From Agrobacterium tumefaciens (GTDB lineage Bacteria > Pseudomonadota > Alphaproteobacteria > Rhizobiales > Rhizobiaceae), in contig NZ_CP072309.1 in assembly GCF_017726655.1 (NCBI RefSeq), positions 248,001 to 312,000 of the forward strand: a stretch of DNA of 64,000 nucleotides, in the 5' to 3' direction. Each line of letters begins with the position of its first letter. Position 1 is the first letter of the stretch. The notes beneath the pieces are model-generated. The model made no database searches. It saw nothing but the letters and a program-made list of their open reading frames with translations, and was not told the DNA's origin. This document shows positions 16,145-23,896 of the stretch, one piece after another. The translations under genes and the position numbers were made by a program.

Positions 16145-17423
16145 TGATGGCCTTCTTGAAAAGCGCGGTCATCGCGTCGCTGATACCCTGCGACGGGCTG
16201 ACCTCGAAGAACAGGCCCGGCGAAGCGCATTGCTGCATGCGTGTGCCGATTTCCGACTGAAACGGCTTGATCCAGCTATTATACCAGTCATTGGTCGGCA
16301 GCGGCAAATAGGTGGTGTAGAGTACGGCGATGCGAAAGCCCTTTTCTTTCAGCTTCGTGCAATATTTGAGGTCGATCGGTTCCTGACAGCGACCGCCCGT
16401 CGTTTTTTTGGTGCAGGTCGAGGGCTTGTAACTATCGCCGACGCCATCGGTTACGAAGAAGACGATCTTCTCCGGACTCGCCGAACTCGCGCCTGTGCCG
16501 GAGTTACCGATCTTGTCCCCGATCTGGGTCAGCGCCCGGTCGAAATCCGTCTGCTGGTCGTTGTTGAATCCCTGCTTGGGGATAGACATCAGGTCAACTT
16601 CGGCGGCTTTCTTCTTCGCCGTCGCCAGATCCGATGTCAGTGGCACAACTTCAAGCAGCTTCGTATCTTCGGCTTTTTCCCCAAAGGAATAGACTGCCAT
16701 ACGATATTGATTGCTGCTTTTGCGCATGGACTTCGCCGTATCCATAAGGCTCGCTGTCGCCTTTGCGACCACATTGATGCGCGTGGTCACGCCGAGACGT
16801 TTTGCCTTGTAGTAATAGCTGTTGGTATCCACCACACCGTCCTTCACGATGTGACAGGCGAAAGCGCATTTATCGCTCGTATTTGCGACCATGGTGGCAA
16901 CATCGGTCGGGGTCGCGCCCACACCCATGGACGGCGTGTTGTCCAGAAGCACGTAAAAATCGCTGAAGGTTTCCGTTTCATATTTGGCGGTGGCAGAGCC
17001 AGAAACCGTGAAGAGATCTTTTCCCAGTATCTTGGAAAGCGTGGTATCGACAGAGGCCTTGAAGTTGACGGAAGAGACAATCGCATTACCGCTTTTTGTC
17101 ACCTCTATATCGAGAGACAAAAGCGAGTAATCGGGATTGGCTCGCTCATTGCTTCTGAAAAAGGCGGCGCCTTCGTCGCCGCCAAGCGTAATGACGCCAT
17201 CTGCGGACATCTCCTTTGCCTTGTGAACGCTTGCCGAGCTATCGGAGACCACCGCCAGAGCCGCCGCATCCGCCGCCCTCTGCAGGTCGGATTTTACGGT
17301 CATGCTGTGCGTTACATCCAGCGCAACGCCGGCGGTACCGATGAGCGGCACCAAAAGCAAAGCAGTTAGAATTCCGAAATTACCCGATCTGTCCTGCCAG
17401 ATATTTTTCAAGTTTGCCCCCAA
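16122..17423 (-). CDS. TadG-like pilus-assembly/vWA domain protein, paralog 1
   Basis: A 433-residue membrane-anchored protein. Residues about 8-55 are the TadE/TadG-type N-terminus (DRSGNFGILTALLLVPLIGTAGVALD), with one TM helix and a prepilin-like Asp/Glu region. A von Willebrand factor A domain follows from about residue 150 (YVLLDNTPSMGVGATPTD, later FFVTDGVGDSYKP). The MIDAS motif reads D-N-T-P-S, with Thr where DxSxS has Ser; its neighbour has the canonical form. It ends GISDAMTALFKKAITSPRLTG. It is 127 bp from, and clearly paralogous to, the next gene. No Tad/Flp pilus genes are in the window, so a pilus role is only inferred from the N-terminal domain. Confidence 0.85.
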   Translation of the reverse strand: MGANLKNIWQDRSGNFGILTALLLVPLIGTAGVALDVTHSMTVKSDLQRAADAAALAVVSDSSASVHKAKEMSADGVITLGGDEGAAFFRSNERANPDYSLLSLDIEVTKSGNAIVSSVNFKASVDTTLSKILGKDLFTVSGSATAKYETETFSDFYVLLDNTPSMGVGATPTDVATMVANTSDKCAFACHIVKDGVVDTNSYYYKAKRLGVTTRINVVAKATASLMDTAKSMRKSSNQYRMAVYSFGEKAEDTKLLEVVPLTSDLATAKKKAAEVDLMSIPKQGFNNDQQTDFDRALTQIGDKIGNSGTGASSASPEKIVFFVTDGVGDSYKPSTCTKKTTGGRCQEPIDLKYCTKLKEKGFRIAVLYTTYLPLPTNDWYNSWIKPFQSEIGTRMQQCASPGLFFEVSPSQGISDAMTALFKKAITSPRLTG

Positions 17424-17550
17424 AGCGTTTGGAGACAGAACTTAGAAAAAGACCGTTGAAAGGCAGTTTCGAAGGATAACTAATTTTCGCTAAATCTAAT
17501 TTCCTAAATAACTAAATGTCGATCCGATAAACCTTCCGCTATGCTGGTCA

Positions 17551-18873
17551 TCACCCGGTCAGGCGTGGCGAGCTGATCGCCTTCTTAAAAAGCGCCGACA
17601 TGGCCTCGCTGATACCCTGCGAGGGGCTGACTTCGAAAAACAGGCCAGGGGAGGCGCAGGCTTGCATGCGTGGGCCGATCTCCGTTTCGAATGGTGCGAT
17701 CCAATTATCGTAGTGCTGATTACCAGGAAGCGGGAGGTAAGTGGTGTAAAGCACGGCGATACGGAAGCCTTGTTTTTTGAGGTTGTCGCACAGCTTGGTG
17801 TCTATGGGTTCCTGGCAGCGTCCATTCCAAATCTTTTTCTTGGTACATGCGGCTTTTGCAGCATCGGCCACGCCATCCGACACGAAGAAAAGGATTTTTT
17901 CAGGTGTAGCGGAACTCGCGCCACTTCCCGATGTTCCCATCTTCGGTATTATCCTCGTCAGTGCACGGTCGAAATTCGTATGCTGGTCGCTTTTATAATT
18001 GTGGCCTGGAACTGACATCAACTCAATTCCTCTGATCTTTTTTTTGGCCGCCTGCAAATCCGAGGTACGCGAGACAATCTCCGGAAGGTCTTTGTTAAAA
18101 AAGGCATCCTCTGCTGTCTTTCCGAAAGTGTAGACAGCAATGCGATACTGATCAGGTTTTTTGCGCGTGTCCTGAGCCGTGTCCATCAAACTCGCGGTCG
18201 CCTTTGCAACCACGTCGATGCGCGTCGTCGCGTTGATGTATCCCTTCGCCTGCGGATCCTTGTTTTTGAGCCGGAAATAGCTGCTGTTGGGATCGGAAGA
18301 TCCGTCCGCCAACGTGACATGGCAGGCGAACTGACAACCGAGGGCGGCTTTCATCGTGGCCACATCGGCGGGCGTTGCGCCGACGCCCATGGAAGGCGAG
18401 TTGTCGAGCAGCAGATAGAAGTCGGTATAGGTTTCCGTCTCATATTTGGCAGTTGCGTTGCCGGAAACAGTCAGGAAATCCTTTCCCAGGACTCTGGAGA
18501 GAGTTGTATTGAGCGAAGCCTTAAAACTCACTGACGATTCGATCACGGTGTTATTCTTCTTCACCTGTATATCGAGCGCCAATAGGCGATATTCCGGGTT
18601 CCCCCGCTGATTGCTGTGAAAAAAAGCTTCAGCCTCTTCCTTTCCAACCGAAACGACGCCGTTGCTGGCCATTCGCCGTGCAGCCTCGGCACTGGCTGAA
18701 CTTTCCGCAACCACGGCCAGAGCCGCAGAATCCGCTGCCATCTGAAGATCGGATTTCACGCTCATGGCTCGAACGACATCCAGCGCAACGCCGGCGGATC
18801 CGATGATCGGTATGATCAACAAAGCACTCAGAATCGCAAAATTTCCAGACTTGTCCCGCCAGATGTTTTTCAA
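17551..18873 (-). CDS. TadG-like pilus-assembly/vWA domain protein, paralog 2
   Basis: A 440-residue paralog of the downstream gene, with the same architecture: an N-terminal TM/TadG segment (DKSGNFAILSALLIIPIIGSAGVALD), a middle region, and a vWA domain with a canonical MIDAS (YLLLDNSPSMGVGATPAD) and FFVSDGVADAAKA. The C-terminal 20 residues are nearly identical between the two (GISEAMSALFKKAISSPRLTG). This points to tandem duplication. Spacing of 127 bp with an AT-rich gap suggests that each has its own promoter, though read-through is possible. It contains several Cys pairs in the vWA domain. Expected to sit in the inner membrane with the vWA domain outside. Function not established by context. 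Confidence 0.85.
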   Translation of the reverse strand: MKNIWRDKSGNFAILSALLIIPIIGSAGVALDVVRAMSVKSDLQMAADSAALAVVAESSASAEAARRMASNGVVSVGKEEAEAFFHSNQRGNPEYRLLALDIQVKKNNTVIESSVSFKASLNTTLSRVLGKDFLTVSGNATAKYETETYTDFYLLLDNSPSMGVGATPADVATMKAALGCQFACHVTLADGSSDPNSSYFRLKNKDPQAKGYINATTRIDVVAKATASLMDTAQDTRKKPDQYRIAVYTFGKTAEDAFFNKDLPEIVSRTSDLQAAKKKIRGIELMSVPGHNYKSDQHTNFDRALTRIIPKMGTSGSGASSATPEKILFFVSDGVADAAKAACTKKKIWNGRCQEPIDTKLCDNLKKQGFRIAVLYTTYLPLPGNQHYDNWIAPFETEIGPRMQACASPGLFFEVSPSQGISEAMSALFKKAISSPRLTG

Positions 18874-19061
18874 GCTCAGCTCCGAATTATTAGAATTCGG
18901 ATAAGGTTTATTTCAGTGTCGTTGCGATATAGTTTATCTATATAACTAATTACCAATAAATCCGATATTACTAATAACTATATTTAAGTAATATATAGAA
19001 GACCTATGATCTGTCGGCGGAGCCGTTGACATTTTTAGATCATGTCCTACAAAACAATCTC

Positions 19062-19147
19062 TTCCGAGGGGAGCACCTGACGGTGCTGAGATGGCGATGA
19101 GCCGGACCCTTGAACCTGATCCGGGTCATGCCGGCGTAGGAACGGAA
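19062..19147 (+). promoter_or_regulatory. TPP riboswitch (THI element)
   Basis: The conserved thi-box elements are all present in order: GGGGAGC near 19068, CTGAGA at 19086-19091, ACCCTTGAACCTGAT at about 19106-19120, and GCCGGCGTAGGAA ending near 19142. TTCCG (19062-19066) pairs with CGGAA (19143-19147) to close helix P1. It lies 137 bp before a thiamine-precursor transporter and thiM-thiE-thiD, so thiamine pyrophosphate should repress this operon. No terminator is evident after it, which points to control of translation. Confidence 0.95.
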
Positions 19148-19225
19148 CTGTCGCGCCTTCAAGGGGCTGCCCATTCTCTTCTCCGCTATGCTTGATCTAT
19201 GTGATCGTCACATCTGGAGACGACG

Positions 19226-19273
19226 ATGATGCTGAACACTTCCTCCCTTCGCACGTGGTGCGTTTGCGTCTGA
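19226..19273 (+). CDS. Possible 15-codon leader ORF between TPP riboswitch and thiX
   Basis: Reads MMLNTSSLRTWCVCV. A GGAG ribosome site sits 6-7 bp before the ATG. Its stop region (TGAGGA) overlaps the ribosome site of the permease gene, so translation could be coupled. ATCGTC (19204-19209) can pair with GACGAT (19222-19227), which would enclose the GGAG and cover the ATG: a plausible riboswitch output hairpin. The ORF is short and may be chance. Confidence 0.35.
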   Translation: MMLNTSSLRTWCVCV

Positions 19274-19283
19274 GGACCGGCTC

Positions 19284-20069
19284 ATGCGTGCCACCCATGC
19301 GCTGAATGGTGTCGGTCTTCTGCTGCTTCTCTGGCAGGCGGGAACATGGCTGCTTGCGCCGCCGCGTTATATTCTGCCATCGCCCGCCGATGTCGCCGCC
19401 GCCTTTTGGCGCCAGCCCCGTTTCCTGTTCGGCCAGGCCATGGTGACATCAGGCGAAATGGCGCTCGGTCTCGCGGCAGGCGTTACCGCTGGTATTTTCG
19501 TTGCCTTTACTATTGCCGCTACCCCGCGCTTCGGCCGCCTCGTCTGGCCCATGGTTCTGGTGTTGCAGGCCCTCCCGGTCTTCGTGCTCGCCCCAATCCT
19601 CGTCCTCTGGTTTGGCTTCGGCATGGCTTCAAAAGTGGTTATGACGGCGATCATCATCTTCTTTCCCGTCGCTTCTGCTTTCACCGATGGCCTCAACCGC
19701 ACGGACCGCGCCATCCTCGACGCCGCCTCGCTGACACAGGCAAGTCATTGGCAGATCCTCACACAGCTGCGCGTGCCACTGGCGCTGCCCTCGCTTATTT
19801 CCGGGCTGAGGGTCGCCGCACCACTCGCCCCGCTCGGCGCCGTCATCGGCGAATGGGTCGGCGCATCGGCCGGGCTTGGTTTCGTGATGATCCAGTCCAA
19901 TGCCCGTATGCAGACAGATACCATGTTCGCCGCCATGCTCATTCTGGCCGTCATGGCCGTGCTGCTCAGGCTGATCGTCGACCGGGCGACAGCCAATCTG
20001 GCCCCCTGGGCCAAGGAAACAGAACACACCATTCCTTTCAGATATTTACGGAGACTGTCGGCACCATGA
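19284..20069 (+). CDS. ABC transporter permease for thiamine/pyrimidine precursor (ThiX-like)
   Basis: The inner-membrane permease of an importer for a thiamine pyrimidine precursor. It has 261 residues and about six TM helices, and belongs to the SsuC/TauC-type BPD_transp_1 family. The EAA-loop region reads DAASLTQASHWQILTQLRVPLALPSLISGLRVAAPLAPLGAVIGEW. The start ATG at 19284 is preceded by GAGGA. The riboswitch upstream, the ThiY-like binding protein overlapping it by 4 bp (ATGA), and thiM-thiE-thiD downstream define the substrate class. The ThiZ-type ATPase is not encoded here, which is unusual; an ATPase elsewhere would have to be shared. Confidence 0.87.
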   Translation: MRATHALNGVGLLLLLWQAGTWLLAPPRYILPSPADVAAAFWRQPRFLFGQAMVTSGEMALGLAAGVTAGIFVAFTIAATPRFGRLVWPMVLVLQALPVFVLAPILVLWFGFGMASKVVMTAIIIFFPVASAFTDGLNRTDRAILDAASLTQASHWQILTQLRVPLALPSLISGLRVAAPLAPLGAVIGEWVGASAGLGFVMIQSNARMQTDTMFAAMLILAVMAVLLRLIVDRATANLAPWAKETEHTIPFRYLRRLSAP

Positions 20070-21016
20070 AACGAACGCTTCTTTCCCTCGCCATCGCCGC
20101 GGCAAGCGTCCTTGCGCCCATGCAATCTGAGGCCGCCGACAAGCTGACTGTGTTGCTTGAATGGTTCGTGAATCCTGATCATGCCCCGATGGTGATAGCC
20201 AGGGAACGCGGCCTGTTCACCGAGGCCGGGCTGGAAGTGGAACTGGTGCCGCCAGCCGATCCCTCCGCAGTGCCGCGCCTTGTCTCGGCGAAACAGGCCG
20301 ATATCGGCGTACATTACCAGCCAAACCTTTATCTCGACCACGAAGCCGGCCTGCCACTCGTGCGTTTCGGCACGCTGGTGGAAACACCGCTCAACACCGT
20401 TACGGTTCTCGCCGATGGGCCGATCAAGAGCCTGAAGGACCTGAAAGGCAAAAAGGTCGGTTTTTCCGTTTCCGGGTTCGAGGATGCGATGCTGAAGCGG
20501 ATGCTGGAGAAAGACGGGTTGACGAAGGACGATGTCGAACTCGTCAATGTCAATTTCTCACTCTCGCCGTCGCTGATCGCCGGCAAGGTGGACGCCACGC
20601 TTGGCGGTTTCCGCAACTTCGAACTGACGCAGATGAAGCTTGAGGGCCATGAAGGACGATCTTTCTTTCCCGAAGAAAACGGGGTGCCTGCCTATGACGA
20701 GCTGATCTTCGTCACTCATCGCGAACTGACCACGGACAGCCGCCTGCCACGCTTTCTTTCCGCCGTGGAACAGGCCGCGATCTACATTACCAACCATCCG
20801 CAGGAAGCCTGGCAACTCTTCATCAAGGCCTATCCGAACCTTGATGACGCGCTGAACAAGCACGCCTTTTTCGACACGCTGCCGCGTTTTGCCAAGCGCC
20901 CGGCGGCACTCGACCGCGCCCGATACACCCGTTTCGGCGCTTTCATGCAGGAGATGCAGCTGATCAAGCAGGCCCCCGCAGCGGAGGATATTGCCGTGGA
21001 GTTGCAACAGCCATGA
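20066..21016 (+). CDS. ABC transporter substrate-binding protein, ThiY/NMT1-like (pyrimidine precursor)
   Basis: The periplasmic binding protein for a hydroxymethylpyrimidine precursor such as N-formyl-aminopyrimidine. It has 316 residues from the ATG overlapping the permease stop. Residues 1-24 are a signal peptide (ending MQSEAADK). The NMT1/THI5-like domain starts LTVLLEWFVNPDHAPMVIARERGLF and includes VSAKQADIGVHYQPNLYL and KKVGFSVSGFEDAML, all typical of ThiY proteins. It is followed by thiM with a 4-bp overlap. Control by the TPP riboswitch is expected. The exact ligand is inferred from family and operon. Confidence 0.88.
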   Translation: MKRTLLSLAIAAASVLAPMQSEAADKLTVLLEWFVNPDHAPMVIARERGLFTEAGLEVELVPPADPSAVPRLVSAKQADIGVHYQPNLYLDHEAGLPLVRFGTLVETPLNTVTVLADGPIKSLKDLKGKKVGFSVSGFEDAMLKRMLEKDGLTKDDVELVNVNFSLSPSLIAGKVDATLGGFRNFELTQMKLEGHEGRSFFPEENGVPAYDELIFVTHRELTTDSRLPRFLSAVEQAAIYITNHPQEAWQLFIKAYPNLDDALNKHAFFDTLPRFAKRPAALDRARYTRFGAFMQEMQLIKQAPAAEDIAVELQQP

Positions 21017-21753
21017 GCGGCGATTTCCCGACAGCGGCTAAGGCCGCCGAAATTCTGGACCGCGTGCGGCAAACGCGCCCACGCGTCCATTGCCTGATGA
21101 ATACCGTGGTGCAAAAATTCACCGCCGACGGCATCACCGTCGTCGGCGGCATTCCCTCCATGACGACCTCACTCGAGGAAATCGAAAGCTTCGTTGCCAG
21201 GGCGGATGCGTTGACCGTCAACCTCGGCACGCTGGACTCGGAGCGACGTAAGGTCATTCGCATCGCGATCGAAATCGCAAATGCATCTGGCAAGCCGTGG
21301 ATCGTCGACCCCGTGCATGTCGACTATTCACCCTCGCGGCTGGCGTTCGCGCGCGAACTCATTGCGCTTTCCCCTGCCGTTGTACGCGGCAATCACGCCG
21401 AAATGACCCTGATCGGCGACGTCCCCAACGTCGTCAGGATCGAGACCGGTCCTGTGGATCATCTTGGCGATGCAACGCGCAGCGTGAGGATCGTCAACGG
21501 CCATCCCTGGATGGCAAAGGTCACCGGTACGGGTTGCCTCTCGGGCGGTGTCATCGCCGCCTTCATGGCGGTGGAGAAAGACGCGCTGGCGGCGGCGGCT
21601 TCTGCCCTTGCCGTGACAGGCGTCTGCGCCGAACTCGCCGCCAAACAGGCGCGCGGCCCGGGCACTTTCGAACCGGCTTTTCTGGATGCGCTTTCCGAGA
21701 TTTCCGGTGACGCCATCATCAACCACGCGAGGATAGAGAATGCACAAGGTTGA
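21013..21753 (+). CDS. thiM: Hydroxyethylthiazole kinase
   Basis: Phosphorylates 4-methyl-5-(2-hydroxyethyl)thiazole in thiamine salvage. The 246-residue ribokinase-fold protein has the family opening (VHCLMNTVVQKFTADGI, where most members have VH-I/C-TN-V), GGIPSMTTSLEEIESF, IVDPVHVDYSP, RGNHAEMTLI, and the anion-hole and catalytic motif VTGTGCLSGG with its Cys near residue 176. Length is slightly shorter than the E. coli enzyme (262). Overlaps thiY by 4 bp and thiE by 14 bp. The role is salvage of thiazole, working with ThiD and ThiE to give thiamine phosphate. Confidence 0.92.
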   Translation: MSGDFPTAAKAAEILDRVRQTRPRVHCLMNTVVQKFTADGITVVGGIPSMTTSLEEIESFVARADALTVNLGTLDSERRKVIRIAIEIANASGKPWIVDPVHVDYSPSRLAFARELIALSPAVVRGNHAEMTLIGDVPNVVRIETGPVDHLGDATRSVRIVNGHPWMAKVTGTGCLSGGVIAAFMAVEKDALAAAASALAVTGVCAELAAKQARGPGTFEPAFLDALSEISGDAIINHARIENAQG

Positions 21754-22402
21754 TTACCGTCTGAACGCGCTGGTCGACGCAAGCCTCGGCGATGTTGCGC
21801 CTTTGCCGGAGCTTGCTCTGGCGGCAGCACTCAATGGGGCAACGATTTTGCAATATCGCGACAAGCATGGTTCGACCCGGGACATGATCGACAATGCCCG
21901 CGCCATTCAAGCGGCTATTGCCGGTACAGGTGTGCCTCTGGTCATCAACGATCGGGTGGATGTCGCGCTCGCCTCCGGCGCAGATGGGGTTCATCTCGGC
22001 GCAGACGATATGGATGCGCAGGCTGCACGACGCATCCTAGGGGAAAAGGCGATCATCGGCCTCACCGTCAAGAACCGCACCGACGCCGAACGGGCGGCTT
22101 CCATGCCCGTCGATTACGCGTGCATTGGTGGCGTGTTTGAAACTGTCTCCAAAGTCAATCCTGACAAGCCGGTGGGCGTCGATGGTTTTTCGACGCTGCG
22201 CGCGTTTTTGAGGGAGTCGCGGCCTGAAATGCCTGTCGGTGCGATCGCCGGCATCGATCTTGCGCGTGTACCGGCCGTCATTGACGCGGGGGCGGACGGT
22301 GTTGCAGTCATTTCCGCCATTTTCCGCGCAGCCGATATTGCGAGTGCAGCGCGCGACTTCCGTTCAACAATCGACGCCGCGCTGAAAGCGAGACAGCCAT
22401 GA
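21740..22402 (+). CDS. thiE: Thiamine phosphate synthase
   Basis: Joins HMP pyrophosphate and thiazole phosphate to make thiamine phosphate. The 220-residue TIM-barrel protein has the diphosphate/Mg motifs LQYRDKHG near residue 37, VINDRVDVALASGADGVHLGADD near 70-92, and GLTVKNRTDA. Two motifs deviate from the usual: GGVFETVSKVNP stands where most have G-P-I/V-F-x-T-x-T-K, and AIAGID where most have AIGGI. The catalytic Arg, Asp and Lys are kept. It lies between thiM and thiD with overlaps on both sides, so the operon is translationally coupled. Confidence 0.92.
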   Translation: MHKVDYRLNALVDASLGDVAPLPELALAAALNGATILQYRDKHGSTRDMIDNARAIQAAIAGTGVPLVINDRVDVALASGADGVHLGADDMDAQAARRILGEKAIIGLTVKNRTDAERAASMPVDYACIGGVFETVSKVNPDKPVGVDGFSTLRAFLRESRPEMPVGAIAGIDLARVPAVIDAGADGVAVISAIFRAADIASAARDFRSTIDAALKARQP

Positions 22403-23196
22403 CATCCATCGCATTGACCATCGCCGGTTCCGATAGCGGCGGCGGCGCGGGCATCCAGGCCGACATCAAGACCTTCTCCGCCTTGGGCGCCTACGCCGCA
22501 AGTGTCATCACGGCCATTACCGCCCAGAATACACGCGGTGTGACGGCTGTTGAGGATATATCCGTCGTCACCATCGTCGCGCAGATGGATGCTGTTTTTT
22601 CCGATCTCGACGTCGACGCTGTCAAAATCGGCATGGTCTCGCGGATCGAAACCATCGCGGCCATTGCTGAACGGCTTCGGCAGCAGTCACAGCCGGTGGT
22701 GCTTGATCCCGTCATGGTGGCGACTTCGGGCGACCGGCTGCTGCAGGAAGATGCCATCGAGACGTTGCAGCGCGAGCTTTTACCGCTCGCCACCATCGTC
22801 ACACCGAACCTACCCGAAGCGGCGCTGCTGGCGGGAGCCCCGATTGCGGAAACGGAGCAGGAGATTACCCGCCAGGCCGAGCTGATCCTGAAAACCGGCG
22901 CGAAGGCGGTGCTTATCAAGGGCGGGCATGGCGATGGACCTGAGAGCACGGATTATCTCTTCGCGGATGGTACCATGCGGGCGCTTTCTGCACCAAGGGT
23001 GGACACGAAAAACGACCACGGCACCGGCTGTACGCTGGCAGCGGCGATTACGGCGCATCTTGCGATGGGACATGAATTGCGGGAGGCGGTCGGGCTTGCG
23101 AAGGATTATCTGAACGGCGCGCTCGATGCCGGCAGGGGGCTTGCCGTTGGACATGGGCGGGGGCCGGTGCATCATTTTTATCGGTGGTGGGGGTGA
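22399..23196 (+). CDS. thiD: Hydroxymethylpyrimidine/phosphomethylpyrimidine kinase
   Basis: Carries out the two phosphorylations of HMP to HMP-PP. It has 265 residues and the standard ribokinase-like fold. It starts IALTIAGSDSGGGAGIQADIKTFSALG, which is the family signature, includes DPVMVATSGDRLL and VTPNLPEAALL, and ends with the ATP/anion-hole motif KNDHGTGCTLAAAI and Gly/His-rich GLAVGHGRGPVHHF. The start overlaps the thiE stop by 4 bp (ATGA). It closes the riboswitch-controlled operon. A hairpin element lies about 50 bp after its stop. Confidence 0.95.
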   Translation: MTSIALTIAGSDSGGGAGIQADIKTFSALGAYAASVITAITAQNTRGVTAVEDISVVTIVAQMDAVFSDLDVDAVKIGMVSRIETIAAIAERLRQQSQPVVLDPVMVATSGDRLLQEDAIETLQRELLPLATIVTPNLPEAALLAGAPIAETEQEITRQAELILKTGAKAVLIKGGHGDGPESTDYLFADGTMRALSAPRVDTKNDHGTGCTLAAAITAHLAMGHELREAVGLAKDYLNGALDAGRGLAVGHGRGPVHHFYRWWG

Positions 23197-23247
23197 CATC
23201 GATACGTTGACTGTGGGGTATTGACACCGTGAGCAAGCCGCTTGTCG

Positions 23248-23269
23248 ATCTCCCCCTTGAGGGGGAGAT
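23248..23269. repeat. Perfect 9-bp stem-loop ATCTCCCCC-TTGA-GGGGGAGAT between convergent genes
   Basis: This short palindrome lies in the 114-bp gap between the ends of thiD and the lrp-like gene. It resembles, from memory, short intergenic palindromes found many times in rhizobial and Brucella genomes (flanked by CTTGTCG and GTCCGGC). It may also end transcription in both directions. Repeat status cannot be confirmed from one copy. Confidence 0.5.
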
Positions 23270-23310
23270 GTCCGGCAGGACGGAGAGCGTGAGCCGCACA
23301 CTCCGCCCCA

Positions 23311-23769
23311 TCACCGCGCCTTCGGCGTCGCCAGCACATTCCGGATCGCAAAACTCGAATGAATGCGCGAAACCCCCGGCAGTTTCGACAGGATCTCCTT
23401 GTGAATCCGCTCGAAATCCCCCGCACTTTCCGCCTCGCAGCGCAGGAAATAATCCGAACCGCCTGTCATCAGATAACATTCGCGGATTTCCGGATAACGT
23501 CGTACCGCATTCTCGAAACGGTTAAGGAAATCCTCCGTCTGACGGTCGAGCGTGATCTGCACGATAACCGAAATCACCTCGCCGCCGGCAAGACCGCTGG
23601 TCAGGGCGGTATAGCCGCGAATAATTCCTTCCCGCTCGAGAATATCGACGCGGCGTAAACACGCCGACGGCGAAAGCCCGACCTCTGTGGCAAGCTTTGC
23701 GTTGCTGATGCGGGCATTCAGCCGAAGCAGGCGGATGATGTGGCGGTCGGTCGCATCGAGGGACGACAT
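23311..23769 (-). CDS. Lrp/AsnC family transcriptional regulator
   Basis: A local regulator, probably of the divergent alanine racemase/D-amino-acid dehydrogenase genes, responding to an amino acid such as alanine. It has 152 residues from the ATG at 23769; a TTG four codons upstream is possible. The N-terminal HTH is DATDRHIIRLLRLNARISNAKLATEVGLSPSACLRRV. The RAM effector domain follows (VISVIVQITLDRQTEDFLNRFE, then ECYLMTGGSDYFLRCEAES, and the usual IHSSFAIRNVL tail). Divergent orientation 127 bp from the racemase gene matches the known Lrp-like DadR arrangement, which is the basis for the inferred target. Confidence 0.92.
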   Translation of the reverse strand: MSSLDATDRHIIRLLRLNARISNAKLATEVGLSPSACLRRVDILEREGIIRGYTALTSGLAGGEVISVIVQITLDRQTEDFLNRFENAVRRYPEIRECYLMTGGSDYFLRCEAESAGDFERIHKEILSKLPGVSRIHSSFAIRNVLATPKAR

Positions 23770-23801
23770 AGAAAATTCCAATTGATCAACGGAAATTGCG
23801 T

Positions 23802-23817
23802 GATTTCATACTTTATC
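23802..23817. promoter_or_regulatory. Candidate Lrp-type site GAAAT-N6-ATTTC in lrp-dadX intergenic region
   Basis: GAAAT (23802-23806) and ATTTC (23813-23817) form an inverted repeat in the AT-rich divergent promoter region, the layout often bound by Lrp/AsnC proteins. The gap also holds TTTCTTCGAACAATCGCC-like AT-rich stretches. The site is a guess from symmetry and position. Confidence 0.35.
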
Positions 23818-23896
23818 GCATTTTCTTCGAACAATCGCCAAGAAATTCGATAATCGTTGCAATACCCTCAGAGGATAAAAACGAGGGTGAACGACC

